Shown: positions 1 to 9,071 of the stretch, piece after piece
Layout: every line of letters begins with the position of its first letter
Numbering within the stretch: the first letter of the stretch is position 1
Assembly: GCA_036380875.1 (NCBI GenBank)
Contig: DASVDX010000083.1
Coordinates: 1-64,000 of the forward strand
Direction of reading: 5' to 3'
Source of the DNA: ZC4RG17 sp036380875
GTDB lineage: Bacteria > Actinomycetota > Acidimicrobiia > Spongiisociales > ZC4RG35
DNA length: 64,000 nt
Notes under the pieces: generated by a model
What the model saw: only the letters and a program-made list of their open reading frames with translations
The model's database searches: none
What the model was told of the DNA's origin: nothing
Position numbers and translations under genes: made by a program

Positions 1-1887
1 CCCTTGGTGGTAGATGAGGCCCCAGCTGATCAGCGGGATGCCGGCGGCGAGGACGATGGGGAAGTAGGACGGGCGGGGGAGCGGGATCGACTCCGGAGGG
101 TTGAGCCCCTCGAGCTCCAACTGGGCGATCAGTTGGTCCGCCTCGGGGCGCCTCACCGCCCGTCCTTCTTCGTCCTCGGTGTATTTGCGATGCCAGAACT
201 CGTCGAGAGACGACACGACCGGCGGCACTGCGAAGTTGTATTCGGGGGTCGGGTTGGGGGTCATCCAGTCGACGGTGCGGGCATCCCAAGGGTCGAGGCC
301 GGCCACGTCGCCCTTCTTCTTCGAGCGCCACCAGTTGAAGATGAACACGAGGACCGCCAGGGCGATGATGAAAGCCCCGGCGGTCGACACCTGATTCCAT
401 CGCTCGAGGCCGAACTCCGGCGCGTACTTCCACGTCCGCCGCACCATCCCCTGCAGGCCGAGCCAGTGCATGGGGGCGAATGTGAGGTTGAAGCCGATGA
501 ACGTGAGCCAGAAGTGCAGCTTGCCGATCTTCTCTGACATCAGCCGGCCCCGCAGCTTCGGGTACCAGTAGTAGGCGCCGCCGAACAGGGCGAAGAGCGA
601 CCCGCCGAATATCACGTAGTGGAAGTGGGCGACGATGTAGTAGGTGTCGGTCTGCTGCCAGTCCGAGGGCACCACGGCGTGGGTCACGCCTGACAGCCCG
701 CCGATCACGAACATGGCGATCATCCCCATGCAGAAGAGCATCGGGGTCTTCAGCCGGAGCCGGCCGAGCCACATCGTCCCCAGCCAGTTGAAAATCTTGA
801 TCCCGGTGGGGATGGCGATCGTCATGGTGCCGATCCCGAACGCGGCCTGGGCGGCCGGCGGGATCCCGGACGCGAACATGTGGTGGGCCCACACCCCGAA
901 GCCCAGGAAGGCGATGGCGATGGTGGAGAACACCATGGCGGCGTACCCGAACAGCGGCTTGCGGCTGAACACCGGCACCACCTCGGAGACGATCCCGAAT
1001 GCCGGGATGATCAGGATGTAGACCTCGGGGTGGCCGAACAGCCAGAAGAGGTGCTGCCACAGGATCGGGTCGCCTCCCGCGGCCGGGTCGAAGAACAGTG
1101 CCCCGAACTGGCGGTCGAAGGTGACCATGAACAGGGCCACGGCCACGATCGGCAGCGAGAAGAGCAGCAGGAACGCCGTGACGAGGGTGGTCCACGAGAA
1201 CACCGGCATCCGCAGCAGCCGCATCCCCTTGGCCCGCATGTTGAACACGGTGACGATGAAGTTGACCGCCGAGATCAGCGACGCCAGGCCGAGGACCTGC
1301 AGGCCGAACGCCCAGTAGTCCAGCACGGTGCCCTGCGAGAAGTTGGGGCCGGCGTTGGGCTGGTAGCCGAACCAGCCACCGTTGGGCGCCGACGCCAGGA
1401 AGTCGAACGCCCCCGGACCGCCGTTGATGGGCATGTTCCCGACCGCGCTGCCGTCGGGGTAGGCGGGCGGGAACGTCGTGCCGAAGAAGAACGACGAGTA
1501 GAGGAAGACCCCGCCGAAGAGGAAGATCCAAAACGACAGGGCGTTGAGGCGGGGAAACGCCACGTCGCGGGCGCCGAGTTGGAGCGGCAGCAGGTAATTC
1601 ATGAACGCCGACGACAGCGGCATCACGACGAGGAAGATCATCGTCGTGCCATGCATGGTGAAGAGGGCGTTGTAGGCGCCGGCGGTCAGGAACTCTGAGT
1701 TCGCCTGCGCGAGGTGGATGCGGAGGAGGAGGGCCTCGATGCCGCCGATCAGAAAGAACGTGAAGGCGGCGTACCCGTACATCACCCCGATGCGCTTGTG
1801 GTCCACGGTCGTGAGCCAGGACCACAACCCGCGCTCCCCGCGGGGGAGGTGGTAGATCGTCGGGACCTGTTCCGCCGTCGTCGCCAT
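1..1887 (-). CDS. ctaD: Cytochrome c oxidase subunit I (3' end cut by window edge)
   Basis: Catalytic haem-copper subunit of the aerobic terminal oxidase, in the cytoplasmic membrane; reduces O2 to water and pumps protons. At least 629 codons are present and no stop is reached. Diagnostic motifs are visible: WSWLTTVDHK near the N terminus, MHGTTMIFL, GHPEVYIL (CuB His and cross-linked Tyr), VWAHHMF, and AHFHYVIFGG (haem ligands). After the core comes DPWDARTVDW and then a further membrane segment, as in the long Bacillus-type subunit I or in I/III fusions; the cut end prevents a choice. Start is ATG at 1887 behind AAGGAGGG. Subunit II is not upstream (sdhB is), so the other subunits probably lie beyond position 1. 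Confidence 0.95.
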   Translation of the reverse strand, partial: MATTAEQVPTIYHLPRGERGLWSWLTTVDHKRIGVMYGYAAFTFFLIGGIEALLLRIHLAQANSEFLTAGAYNALFTMHGTTMIFLVVMPLSSAFMNYLLPLQLGARDVAFPRLNALSFWIFLFGGVFLYSSFFFGTTFPPAYPDGSAVGNMPINGGPGAFDFLASAPNGGWFGYQPNAGPNFSQGTVLDYWAFGLQVLGLASLISAVNFIVTVFNMRAKGMRLLRMPVFSWTTLVTAFLLLFSLPIVAVALFMVTFDRQFGALFFDPAAGGDPILWQHLFWLFGHPEVYILIIPAFGIVSEVVPVFSRKPLFGYAAMVFSTIAIAFLGFGVWAHHMFASGIPPAAQAAFGIGTMTIAIPTGIKIFNWLGTMWLGRLRLKTPMLFCMGMIAMFVIGGLSGVTHAVVPSDWQQTDTYYIVAHFHYVIFGGSLFALFGGAYYWYPKLRGRLMSEKIGKLHFWLTFIGFNLTFAPMHWLGLQGMVRRTWKYAPEFGLERWNQVSTAGAFIIALAVLVFIFNWWRSKKKGDVAGLDPWDARTVDWMTPNPTPEYNFAVPPVVSSLDEFWHRKYTEDEEGRAVRRPEADQLIAQLELEGLNPPESIPLPRPSYFPIVLAAGIPLISWGLIYHQG

Positions 1888-1961
1888 GCAATCCCTCCTT
1901 ATCCACGGCCAACATAGTAAAAACGGCAGTGGCTGGAAAAACCGATGGCGTCAGACGCGAA

Positions 1962-1990
1962 GTAGCCCGCCGTGTCGAACGGCGGGCTAC
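1962..1990 (-). terminator. Hairpin terminator after sdhB
   Basis: Perfect 11-bp stem (GTAGCCCGCCG / CGGCGGGCTAC) with a 7-nt loop, about 20 nt beyond the sdhB stop and 75 nt before ctaD on the same strand. There is no strong T-run after the stem, so it may be an imperfect terminator or an mRNA 3'-end stabiliser that separates sdh from ctaD expression. Confidence 0.65.
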
Positions 1991-2009
1991 GAATCGGGTT
2001 GGCTCGGCT

Positions 2010-2774
2010 TCAGTTGCTCTGGCTGAGCAGGCGCCGGTTCTTGACCTTCGCCTTGGCGTAGTCCCGGTTCATCAGGGCGATGAAGTCGATGGAGATCCCC
2101 TTCGGGCACGCCTTCTCGCACTCGCCGTGGTTGGTGCAGGACCCGAAGTACTGCTCCATCGTCTCCACCATCGCCTCGGTGCGGGTCCACCTCTCTGCCT
2201 GGCCCTGGGGGAGGAGGTTGAGGTGGGCGATCTTGGCGGCGGTGAAGAGGTTGGCGGCCCCGTTGGGGCAGGCGGCCACACACGCCCCGCAGCCGATGCA
2301 GGCGGCGGCGTCGAAGGCGGTGTCGGCCACGTCCTTCGGGACCGGGATGAGGTTGGCGTCGGGAGCCGAGCCGGTGTCCACCGAGATGTAGCCCCCGGCC
2401 TCGATGATCCGGTCGAACGCCGACCGGTCCACCACGAGGTCCCTGATCACCGGGAAGGCGGCTGCCCGCCACGGCTCCACCACGATCGTGTCGCCGTCCC
2501 GGAACTTGCGCATGTGGAGCTGGCAGGTGGCGGTGCCGAGCTGGGGGCCGTGGGGAAGCCCGTCGATCATCACACCGCAGCTGCCGCAGATGCCCTCCCG
2601 GCAGTCGTGGTCGAAGGCGATCGGCTCCTCGCCCTGGGCGACGAGACGCTCGTTGAGCACGTCGAGCATCTCGAGGAACGACATGTCCGGCTCGATGTCC
2701 GTCACCTGATAGGTCACGAACCGGCCCGGCCGGTCGGCGTTCTCCTGTCTCCAGACTTGCAGCGTGATGTTCAT
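2010..2774 (-). CDS. sdhB: Succinate dehydrogenase iron-sulfur subunit
   Basis: Electron-transfer subunit of complex II, carrying electrons from the SdhA flavin to menaquinone at the membrane. 254 aa. N-terminal plant-ferredoxin-like [2Fe-2S] domain with CREGICGSCG (Cys58, 63, 66) and Cys84. C-terminal domain has CIGCGACVAACP (Cys159-169) and CTNHGECEKACPKG (Cys213-223), the ligand sets for the [4Fe-4S] and [3Fe-4S] centres. It lies 27 nt downstream of sdhA in the order sdhC-sdhA-sdhB. Sizes and order resemble mycobacterial Sdh1. A hairpin follows the stop codon. Confidence 0.95.
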   Translation of the reverse strand: MNITLQVWRQENADRPGRFVTYQVTDIEPDMSFLEMLDVLNERLVAQGEEPIAFDHDCREGICGSCGVMIDGLPHGPQLGTATCQLHMRKFRDGDTIVVEPWRAAAFPVIRDLVVDRSAFDRIIEAGGYISVDTGSAPDANLIPVPKDVADTAFDAAACIGCGACVAACPNGAANLFTAAKIAHLNLLPQGQAERWTRTEAMVETMEQYFGSCTNHGECEKACPKGISIDFIALMNRDYAKAKVKNRRLLSQSN

Positions 2775-2801
2775 TGGTGGACCTTGGCTCCCGACTTCAG
2801 A

Positions 2802-4739
<1,938 letters not shown>

Positions 4740-4740
4740 T

Positions 4741-5499
4741 TCAGGCTCCTACGAATCCGAGCAGGACGGACAACGGCATGATCACGTTCGGGACGATGAT
4801 CACCGCCGTCAGCGCCACCGCGAAGTAGCGGCGCCAGCGGTTGAAGCGGGGATGGTTGACGCCCATGCTCTGGAACATCGACCAGGCGCCGTGGAAGACG
4901 TGGGGGGCGAGAGCGATCTGGGCCAGGACGTAGAAGGCGGTCACCCAGGGGCGGGAGAACGTGCCTATGAAGTTGGCGTACACCGCGCCGTGCTGCCACC
5001 CGTCGGGGGCGGCCGGCTGGATGCCCCAGGTCAGGTCGGCGAGGTGGAACAGCACGAAGATGATCACGATCACACCCGACCACCGCATCGTCCGGCTGGC
5101 GTAGTTGGCGGCCAGGTATTGCCTCGGCCCGGAGTAGTCGAGGGGGCGGGCCCGACGATTCATGATCGTGAGGGCGTAGGCGGCGTGGACATGGAACAGG
5201 AAGGCGATGATCAAGCCGACTCGCATGATCCACAGCACCACGCCGTGGGGGGCGATGGGGAAGAAGAGGGACCGCAGCGCCCGGGCGTACAGGTCCAACT
5301 CGGGGACGCCGTCGACGGCGGGGAGGAAGACCTTGAGGTTGCCGATCATGTGGGCGACGAGATAGACCAACAGGACGATCCCCGATAAGGCCATCACCCA
5401 CTTCTTGCCGACGGCGGAGCGATAGAAGTCAACGAACCAGGGTGTACGCCTACGTTCCTGTGTGGCGACCAACTCGTCCTTCCTATCCGGGGCGCCCAT
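4741..5499 (-). CDS. sdhC: Succinate dehydrogenase cytochrome b subunit (single-anchor, dihaem type)
   Basis: Membrane anchor of complex II, with five predicted hydrophobic segments and no separate SdhD. This is the dihaem cytochrome b558 type. Histidines in membrane contexts (VAHMIGN, FLFHVHAAY, LFHLADLTW, APHVFHGAW) are plausible haem b ligands. The start is uncertain. GTG at 5517 is possible but its purine-rich stretch abuts it. ATG 5499 has AAGGGGGGTGAT 15 nt upstream. TTG 5472 has AGGAAGG at 4-nt spacing. I chose ATG 5499. The gene is divergent from whiB across a promoter/palindrome region, which suggests co-regulation is possible. Confidence 0.88.
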   Translation of the reverse strand: MGAPDRKDELVATQERRRTPWFVDFYRSAVGKKWVMALSGIVLLVYLVAHMIGNLKVFLPAVDGVPELDLYARALRSLFFPIAPHGVVLWIMRVGLIIAFLFHVHAAYALTIMNRRARPLDYSGPRQYLAANYASRTMRWSGVIVIIFVLFHLADLTWGIQPAAPDGWQHGAVYANFIGTFSRPWVTAFYVLAQIALAPHVFHGAWSMFQSMGVNHPRFNRWRRYFAVALTAVIIVPNVIMPLSVLLGFVGA

Positions 5500-5522
5500 T
5501 ATGGCAAGCGGAATCACCCCCC

Positions 5523-5551
5523 TTGACGGCGCGCGTAAGACTCCGTAATCT
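5523..5551 (+). promoter_or_regulatory. Sigma-70-type promoter of whiB
   Basis: -35 TTGACG (5523-5528), exactly 17 nt, then -10 TAATCT (5546-5551). This is the strongest housekeeping-type promoter in the window. Start of transcription is expected near 5558, inside a palindrome. Confidence 0.75.
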
Positions 5552-5573
5552 CACGCGTGTAATTACACACGTG
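5552..5573. promoter_or_regulatory. 22-bp near-perfect palindrome overlapping the whiB transcription start
   Basis: Core TGTAATTACA (5558-5567) is a perfect palindrome. Symmetry extends to 5552-5573 with one mismatched pair (5556/5569), giving CACG and CGTG ends. It begins at the base after the -10 box, a position typical of a repressor operator, and lies between divergent sdhC and whiB. The binding protein is unknown. Confidence 0.6.
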
Positions 5574-5585
5574 TAAGGGGATGCG

Positions 5586-5861
5586 ATGCAGAGCAAGCTC
5601 ATCGAGGCCCTGGCGATTGGGGAGTTGTCATGGCAGGACTACGCCAATTGCCGGGGAGCGGACGCCGACCTGTTCTTCCCCGAACGTGGCGCTTCCACCC
5701 GCAAGGCCAAGGCGATCTGCGCCGAGTGCCAGGTGAGGCAGGAATGCCTGGAGTACGCCATCCAGATCGGTGAGAAGTTCGGCATCTGGGGTGGGATGTC
5801 GGAGCGGGAGCGTCGCAAGATCCGCCGCGAACGCCAGATCGCCGCTCGCCGCGCCAGCTGA
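5586..5861 (+). CDS. WhiB-family iron-sulfur transcription regulator
   Basis: Actinobacteria-specific regulator that binds a redox- or NO-sensitive [4Fe-4S] cluster and acts with the principal sigma factor. 91 aa. Cluster ligands Cys22, Cys45, Cys48 and Cys54 (C...CxxC...C) are all present. GIWGG follows at 66-70, and a basic tail (RERRKIRRERQ) supplies DNA contacts. ATG start with AAGGGG five nt upstream. It sits divergent from the sdh operon, so control of respiratory genes is possible, but this is inference. The exact WhiB subclass cannot be named by eye. Confidence 0.93.
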   Translation: MQSKLIEALAIGELSWQDYANCRGADADLFFPERGASTRKAKAICAECQVRQECLEYAIQIGEKFGIWGGMSERERRKIRRERQIAARRAS

Positions 5862-5915
5862 GCCCGACTCCCACCGTTACCGGTCTCGCCGCCGCCTGTC
5901 TGCGAAGATACGAGG

Positions 5916-6551
5916 ATGCCTGTCTTCTTCGGAGAGATGAAGCACGCCGACCACCCGAAGACGATGCCGGCGGTGGTCCACGTCGAAAAGGGCACCATCC
6001 GGCTCCAGTCCGGCAGGACCGTCCTCGGCGAGTGGAAGCTGTACGAGGTGCAGATCCAGGAGCGCGACCCCCAGACGATCAGCTTGCGGGTCGACGACGA
6101 CGAGGTGCTTCTCACTCTCCAGCAGCACGACAGCTTCCTGGCCGAGACCGCCTCGGCCGTCCGCGACGACCGCCAGCTCCGCCGGGCCCCGATCCATGAG
6201 GCGTTCCGCAAGCCCGACGAGGGTCCCAGCCTCGGCGAGGAGATCAAAGAGGACGTCACCCGGGAGGTCTCCGGCGTCGTCGACGAGATCAAGGGCTTGT
6301 GGGACCAGATCTACGTCGGCACCCCGTTCTGGATCGGCCTCGGCGTGTTCCTCCTCGCCGCCGCCCTGATCCCCGCCGTCCTGGTCGGGATCCTCTTCGT
6401 GGTCGGCGTCGTCGCCCTGGTGGTGGGCGCGATCGCCTACGTCGAGACGAAGCTGGCGGTGAAGCTCCCCGGTGATCTGACCCCCACCCGCCTCATTGCC
6501 ATCGGCGTCGTGGCGATCGGGCTCGGGATCATCGTCACGATCATCCGCTAG
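5916..6551 (+). CDS. Membrane protein with N-terminal PH-like/beta-rich region
   Basis: 211 aa, function unknown. Residues 1-80 are beta-rich and look like a small domain resembling a PH-type fold (VHVEKGTIRLQSGRTVLGEW). Residues 100-140 are acidic and probably helical. Residues 145-210 hold hydrophobic segments (FWIGLGVFLLAAALIPAVLV and two more), so the C-terminal half is membrane-embedded. The 3' end meets bpa tail to tail with a 4-nt overlap. I recognise the general actinobacterial type but cannot assign a role. Confidence 0.75.
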   Translation: MPVFFGEMKHADHPKTMPAVVHVEKGTIRLQSGRTVLGEWKLYEVQIQERDPQTISLRVDDDEVLLTLQQHDSFLAETASAVRDDRQLRRAPIHEAFRKPDEGPSLGEEIKEDVTREVSGVVDEIKGLWDQIYVGTPFWIGLGVFLLAAALIPAVLVGILFVVGVVALVVGAIAYVETKLAVKLPGDLTPTRLIAIGVVAIGLGIIVTIIR

Positions 6552-7015
6552 AGATACGTCCCGGGCGGCTCGGGATGCTCCTGGCCCCGCTGCAAGGCGC
6601 GGCGCTGCATCTCCGCCAACTGGCTCTGGGCGGCCACCTGCTGGGAGAAGAGGGTCGCCTGGATCCCGTGGAACAGGCCTTCCAGCCACCCGATCAGCTG
6701 CGCCTGGGCGATGCGGATCTCCGCCTCGGAGGTGTCGTCGGACGCCAGCGGCAGCATCACCTGGTTGAACTCCTCGAGCAGGTTCTCGGAGAGGACGTCA
6801 CGCAGTTCGTCCAAAGTCTTGCGGTGGATCTCGGCGATCCGGGCCCGGCCCTTCTCGTCGATAGGCGCCTGGCGGACCTCATCGAGCATCGCCCGGGTCA
6901 TGGAGGCGATCCGGATCAGCTTGGTGGGCTGGCTGATCGACTCCCGGACGACATCGCGTTCTTCTTCCTCGGGTTCTACGACTTCGGGCCTGATGGCTTC
7001 TTCGTGGTTGGTCAT
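6548..7015 (-). CDS. bpa: Bacterial proteasome activator (Bpa/PafE family)
   Basis: 155-aa member of the ATP-independent proteasome activator family (M. tuberculosis Rv3780, PafE/Bpa), which forms a dodecameric ring that opens the 20S gate and feeds unfolded proteins. The helical core matches the family closely, for example QPTKLIRIASM, DEVRQAPIDE and AQAQLIGWLEGLFHGIQ, and the protein ends in GTYL, equivalent to the C-terminal GQYL docking motif. ATG at 7015 gives the family's normal length; a longer open frame upstream is basic junk. Implies that 20S proteasome genes exist elsewhere in this genome. Confidence 0.93.
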   Translation of the reverse strand: MTNHEEAIRPEVVEPEEEERDVVRESISQPTKLIRIASMTRAMLDEVRQAPIDEKGRARIAEIHRKTLDELRDVLSENLLEEFNQVMLPLASDDTSEAEIRIAQAQLIGWLEGLFHGIQATLFSQQVAAQSQLAEMQRRALQRGQEHPEPPGTYL

Positions 7016-7104
7016 TGCGTGATCAGGGTACGCCCGCCCCGGGACGTGAACCACTCGGCCAGGGCGCTGCGTACTGGCAGAGGATCGAATCGGAGGAACC
7101 ACCC

Positions 7105-7527
7105 TTGAAGAAGCTGTTGACACTCGTCGTGTTGCTCTCGCTGATCGCCGCCTGCGGGGGGTCGAGCTCCGACACCACCGCAGGTGACACAACGCCGGCC
7201 GCTGCCACCACCGAGGCAGCCCCCGACACGGCGCCTGCCACCACCCAGGCGATGACCGACACCACCGGCGGAGAGGCGTCCGAGAACCCGAGGATCGTCA
7301 TCTCGGGCATGTCGTTCAGCGGGCCGTCGACAGTCTCTGTCGGAGACACGATCGAGATCGTCAACATGGATGAAGTGCCTCACACCTGGACCGCCGAAGA
7401 CGGGCCGTTCGACGTCTCGGTCGGCCCCGGACAGACGGCCACCTACACCTTCGAGGAAGCCGGAGAGTTCCCCTACTTCTGCAAGCTCCATCCTTCGATG
7501 ACGGGCACCATCACGGTCGAGGGCTGA
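7105..7527 (+). CDS. Cupredoxin-domain lipoprotein (plastocyanin-like)
   Basis: 140 aa. A TTG start at 7105, with GGAGGAA about 7 nt upstream, yields a clean lipoprotein signal: KKLL, hydrophobic stretch, then lipobox LIAAC. A Thr/Ala/Asp-rich linker follows, then a cupredoxin domain of about 80 residues. Type 1 copper ligands are visible: His in VPHTW and Cys-His-Met in FCKLHPSM. Likely a surface-tethered copper electron carrier or copper-binding protein. The frame stays open upstream to 7015, but that segment lacks a signal peptide and overlaps bpa. No partner oxidase gene is adjacent. Confidence 0.85.
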   Translation: MKKLLTLVVLLSLIAACGGSSSDTTAGDTTPAAATTEAAPDTAPATTQAMTDTTGGEASENPRIVISGMSFSGPSTVSVGDTIEIVNMDEVPHTWTAEDGPFDVSVGPGQTATYTFEEAGEFPYFCKLHPSMTGTITVEG

Positions 7528-7535
7528 CGCCTACC

Positions 7536-7564
7536 TTCACATAGGTTCGTCATCCCCATACGAT
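7536..7564 (+). promoter_or_regulatory. Promoter of the small HTH gene
   Basis: -35 TTCACA (7536-7541), 17 nt, -10 TACGAT (7559-7564). The HTH start codon is at 7593, with GGAGG at 7581-7585. Confidence 0.55.
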
Positions 7565-7592
7565 GGCGGTGTACGTCATTGGAGGACGACAC

Positions 7593-7838
7593 ATGGCGAA
7601 TGAGGATCTTCCCCCCATTCTCGACGCAGCGCAGGTAGCGGACCTCTTGGGGATGAACGTGCAGATGGTTCGGCGCTACGCGCGAGAGGGAAGGCTCCCC
7701 GCCTACAAGTTGCCCGGGGGACGGACGTTCAAGTTCTTCCGAGACGACCTCTTCCAGTTCATCCGCGCTCACCCCGTGGTCCCGGAGAGCGAGGAAGAGG
7801 CTGCGAAGACCGATCGAGCAGAGGCCGAGACGAACTGA
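7593..7838 (+). CDS. Small excisionase/MerR-type helix-turn-helix protein
   Basis: 81 aa, mostly one winged HTH domain of the excisionase (HTH_17) type: LDAAQVADLLGMNVQMVRRY, then EGRLPAYKLPGGRTFKFF and RDDLFQFI. The tail is acidic. Start ATG 7593 has GGAGG 7 nt upstream; an upstream ATG at 7563 is inside the likely -10 box, so I reject it. No integrase or recombinase is nearby, so it is more likely a chromosomal regulator, perhaps of the adjacent pilus operon, than a phage excisionase. Its 3' end overlaps the next gene on the other strand by 80 bp. Confidence 0.8.
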   Translation: MANEDLPPILDAAQVADLLGMNVQMVRRYAREGRLPAYKLPGGRTFKFFRDDLFQFIRAHPVVPESEEEAAKTDRAEAETN

Positions 7839-8346
7839 ACACGAGGGCCACCACACCCAGCGGCACGTAACTCCGCGATCCGCCGCCCCCATCGATCACC
7901 AGGTGGTCGGCGGTCACCAGTTCGAGCGAGCCCTCCTCCCTTCCACCGCCAGTCACAACCACCGTCACGCGCGCTCCAGCCTGCTCCAGCTCCCCCAGAC
8001 GGGCGCGGAAAGTGGCTGCGGCAGGTCTCCCCGACACGCCACCCGACGACCTCCGCTCGACGCGGAGCGTCGCCTGCCTCAGGGCGACGTCGACCACCAG
8101 CTCACCGTCGTCGAGTACGAGGTAGTCGTTCCCCACGGCGATGACGGGGTGTACGAGCCGCATCCCGGCGGCCTCCACGGCCACGCGATCCCCTCGGTGC
8201 ATCGCCTCACGAGCCACATCGGCGAGTGTCTGACCACGGCGGCGCTGCAGCTCCGACAGCTGCTCGTCCGCCGCCGCCTCCTCCCGCCACTCCTGACCGG
8301 CCCCTTGGCGCAGGGCGCGAGCCAGCTCGTCGAACTCGTCAGGCAT
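7759..8346 (-). CDS. Hypothetical protein next to the Tad operon
   Basis: 195 aa, unrecognised. The N-terminal third is charged and probably helical (DEFDELARALRQ, ADEQLSELQRRRGQTLADVA). The remainder is rich in beta-type patterns (NDYLVLDDGELVVDVALRQATLRV; ARVTVVVTGG). No signal peptide or membrane segment. Start ATG 8346 is chosen because the frame upstream is low in coding character. It is divergent from cpaB (68-bp gap) and overlaps the HTH gene by 80 bp at its 3' end. The domain layout and location suggest a Tad-associated accessory, but this is only context. Confidence 0.55.
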   Translation of the reverse strand: MPDEFDELARALRQGAGQEWREEAAADEQLSELQRRRGQTLADVAREAMHRGDRVAVEAAGMRLVHPVIAVGNDYLVLDDGELVVDVALRQATLRVERRSSGGVSGRPAAATFRARLGELEQAGARVTVVVTGGGREEGSLELVTADHLVIDGGGGSRSYVPLGVVALVFSSSRPLLDRSSQPLPRSPGPRGERG

Positions 8347-8414
8347 GTTTTTCGCGTTTTCTGGCGTACCGCAGATGTTCAGCGTAGGTTCATCAAGGTC
8401 GTGGAGGAGAGGGG

Positions 8415-9071
8415 ATGACAGTCGGGCTTCCCTCGGGGGCACGAGAGGGAATCGGCGAAACTCTGCGAAGCAGGCGAAGGCGCCTGAGCCTGGGCCACCT
8501 GGCCGTGGCGTTGGCCGCCATCCTCGCCTTCGTCGCCAACATGGCGTTCCTGCGCTCCCGCGATGACACGACTCCGGTGGTAGTTGCGGCTCGTCCGATC
8601 CAGGCAGGCGAGACGGTCGAGGCGGGGGATCTCACCACGACCGAAGTGCGCGCCGACGTCGGGATCATCGCCACCTTGCTCACGTCCGTCGAAGGGCTGG
8701 AGGGTCGTGTGGCGCGGCGGCCTATCGCCGCCGGCGAGCTGGTGGGAGCGGCCGATCTCCTGAGTGGGGCGACACCCGATGGTCTCGTGTCCATGTCGGT
8801 ACCCACCGAGAAGACCCACGCCGCCGGCGGGATGATCCGGGTGGGCGACCGCGTCGACGTCATCGATGTCGACGGGGACGGCAACGCCAGCTACGTCGTG
8901 CGGGACGTGCCCGTCATCGCCGTGTCGACCGAAGCGAACGGTGCCTTGGTCGGGGGGAACGAGGGCTACGTTGTCTTGGGTCTCGAGCAGTCGGACACAC
9001 TGGCAGTCGCAGAAGCGATCGCCGACGGGCGCGTCGACATCGTCGTGACGACGGGGGCGGGGAATGGCTGA
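8415..9071 (+). CDS. cpaB: Flp pilus assembly protein CpaB/RcpC (SAF domain)
   Basis: 218 aa. Basic N-terminus, one membrane anchor at about residues 28-46, then a SAF domain (VVVAARPIQAGETVEAGDL) and a second beta-rich region (MIRVGDRVDVIDVD). In Tad systems CpaB/RcpC is a periplasmic or extracytoplasmic assembly factor; in a monoderm it would sit outside the membrane. It opens the Tad operon: ATG 8415 behind GAGGAGAGGGG, and its end overlaps tadZ by 8 nt. Confidence 0.85.
   Translation: MTVGLPSGAREGIGETLRSRRRRLSLGHLAVALAAILAFVANMAFLRSRDDTTPVVVAARPIQAGETVEAGDLTTTEVRADVGIIATLLTSVEGLEGRVARRPIAAGELVGAADLLSGATPDGLVSMSVPTEKTHAAGGMIRVGDRVDVIDVDGDGNASYVVRDVPVIAVSTEANGALVGGNEGYVVLGLEQSDTLAVAEAIADGRVDIVVTTGAGNG

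Noticed and set aside
880..1698. Long plus-strand frame (272 codons) in the first 2 kb
   Set aside because: Antisense to ctaD, whose conserved motifs are plain; the product is a low-complexity Arg/Glu/Gly-rich string typical of high-GC shadows.
7593..7838. Phage excisionase
   Set aside because: The fold fits, but no integrase or phage gene is nearby, and it has an ordinary housekeeping-like promoter.
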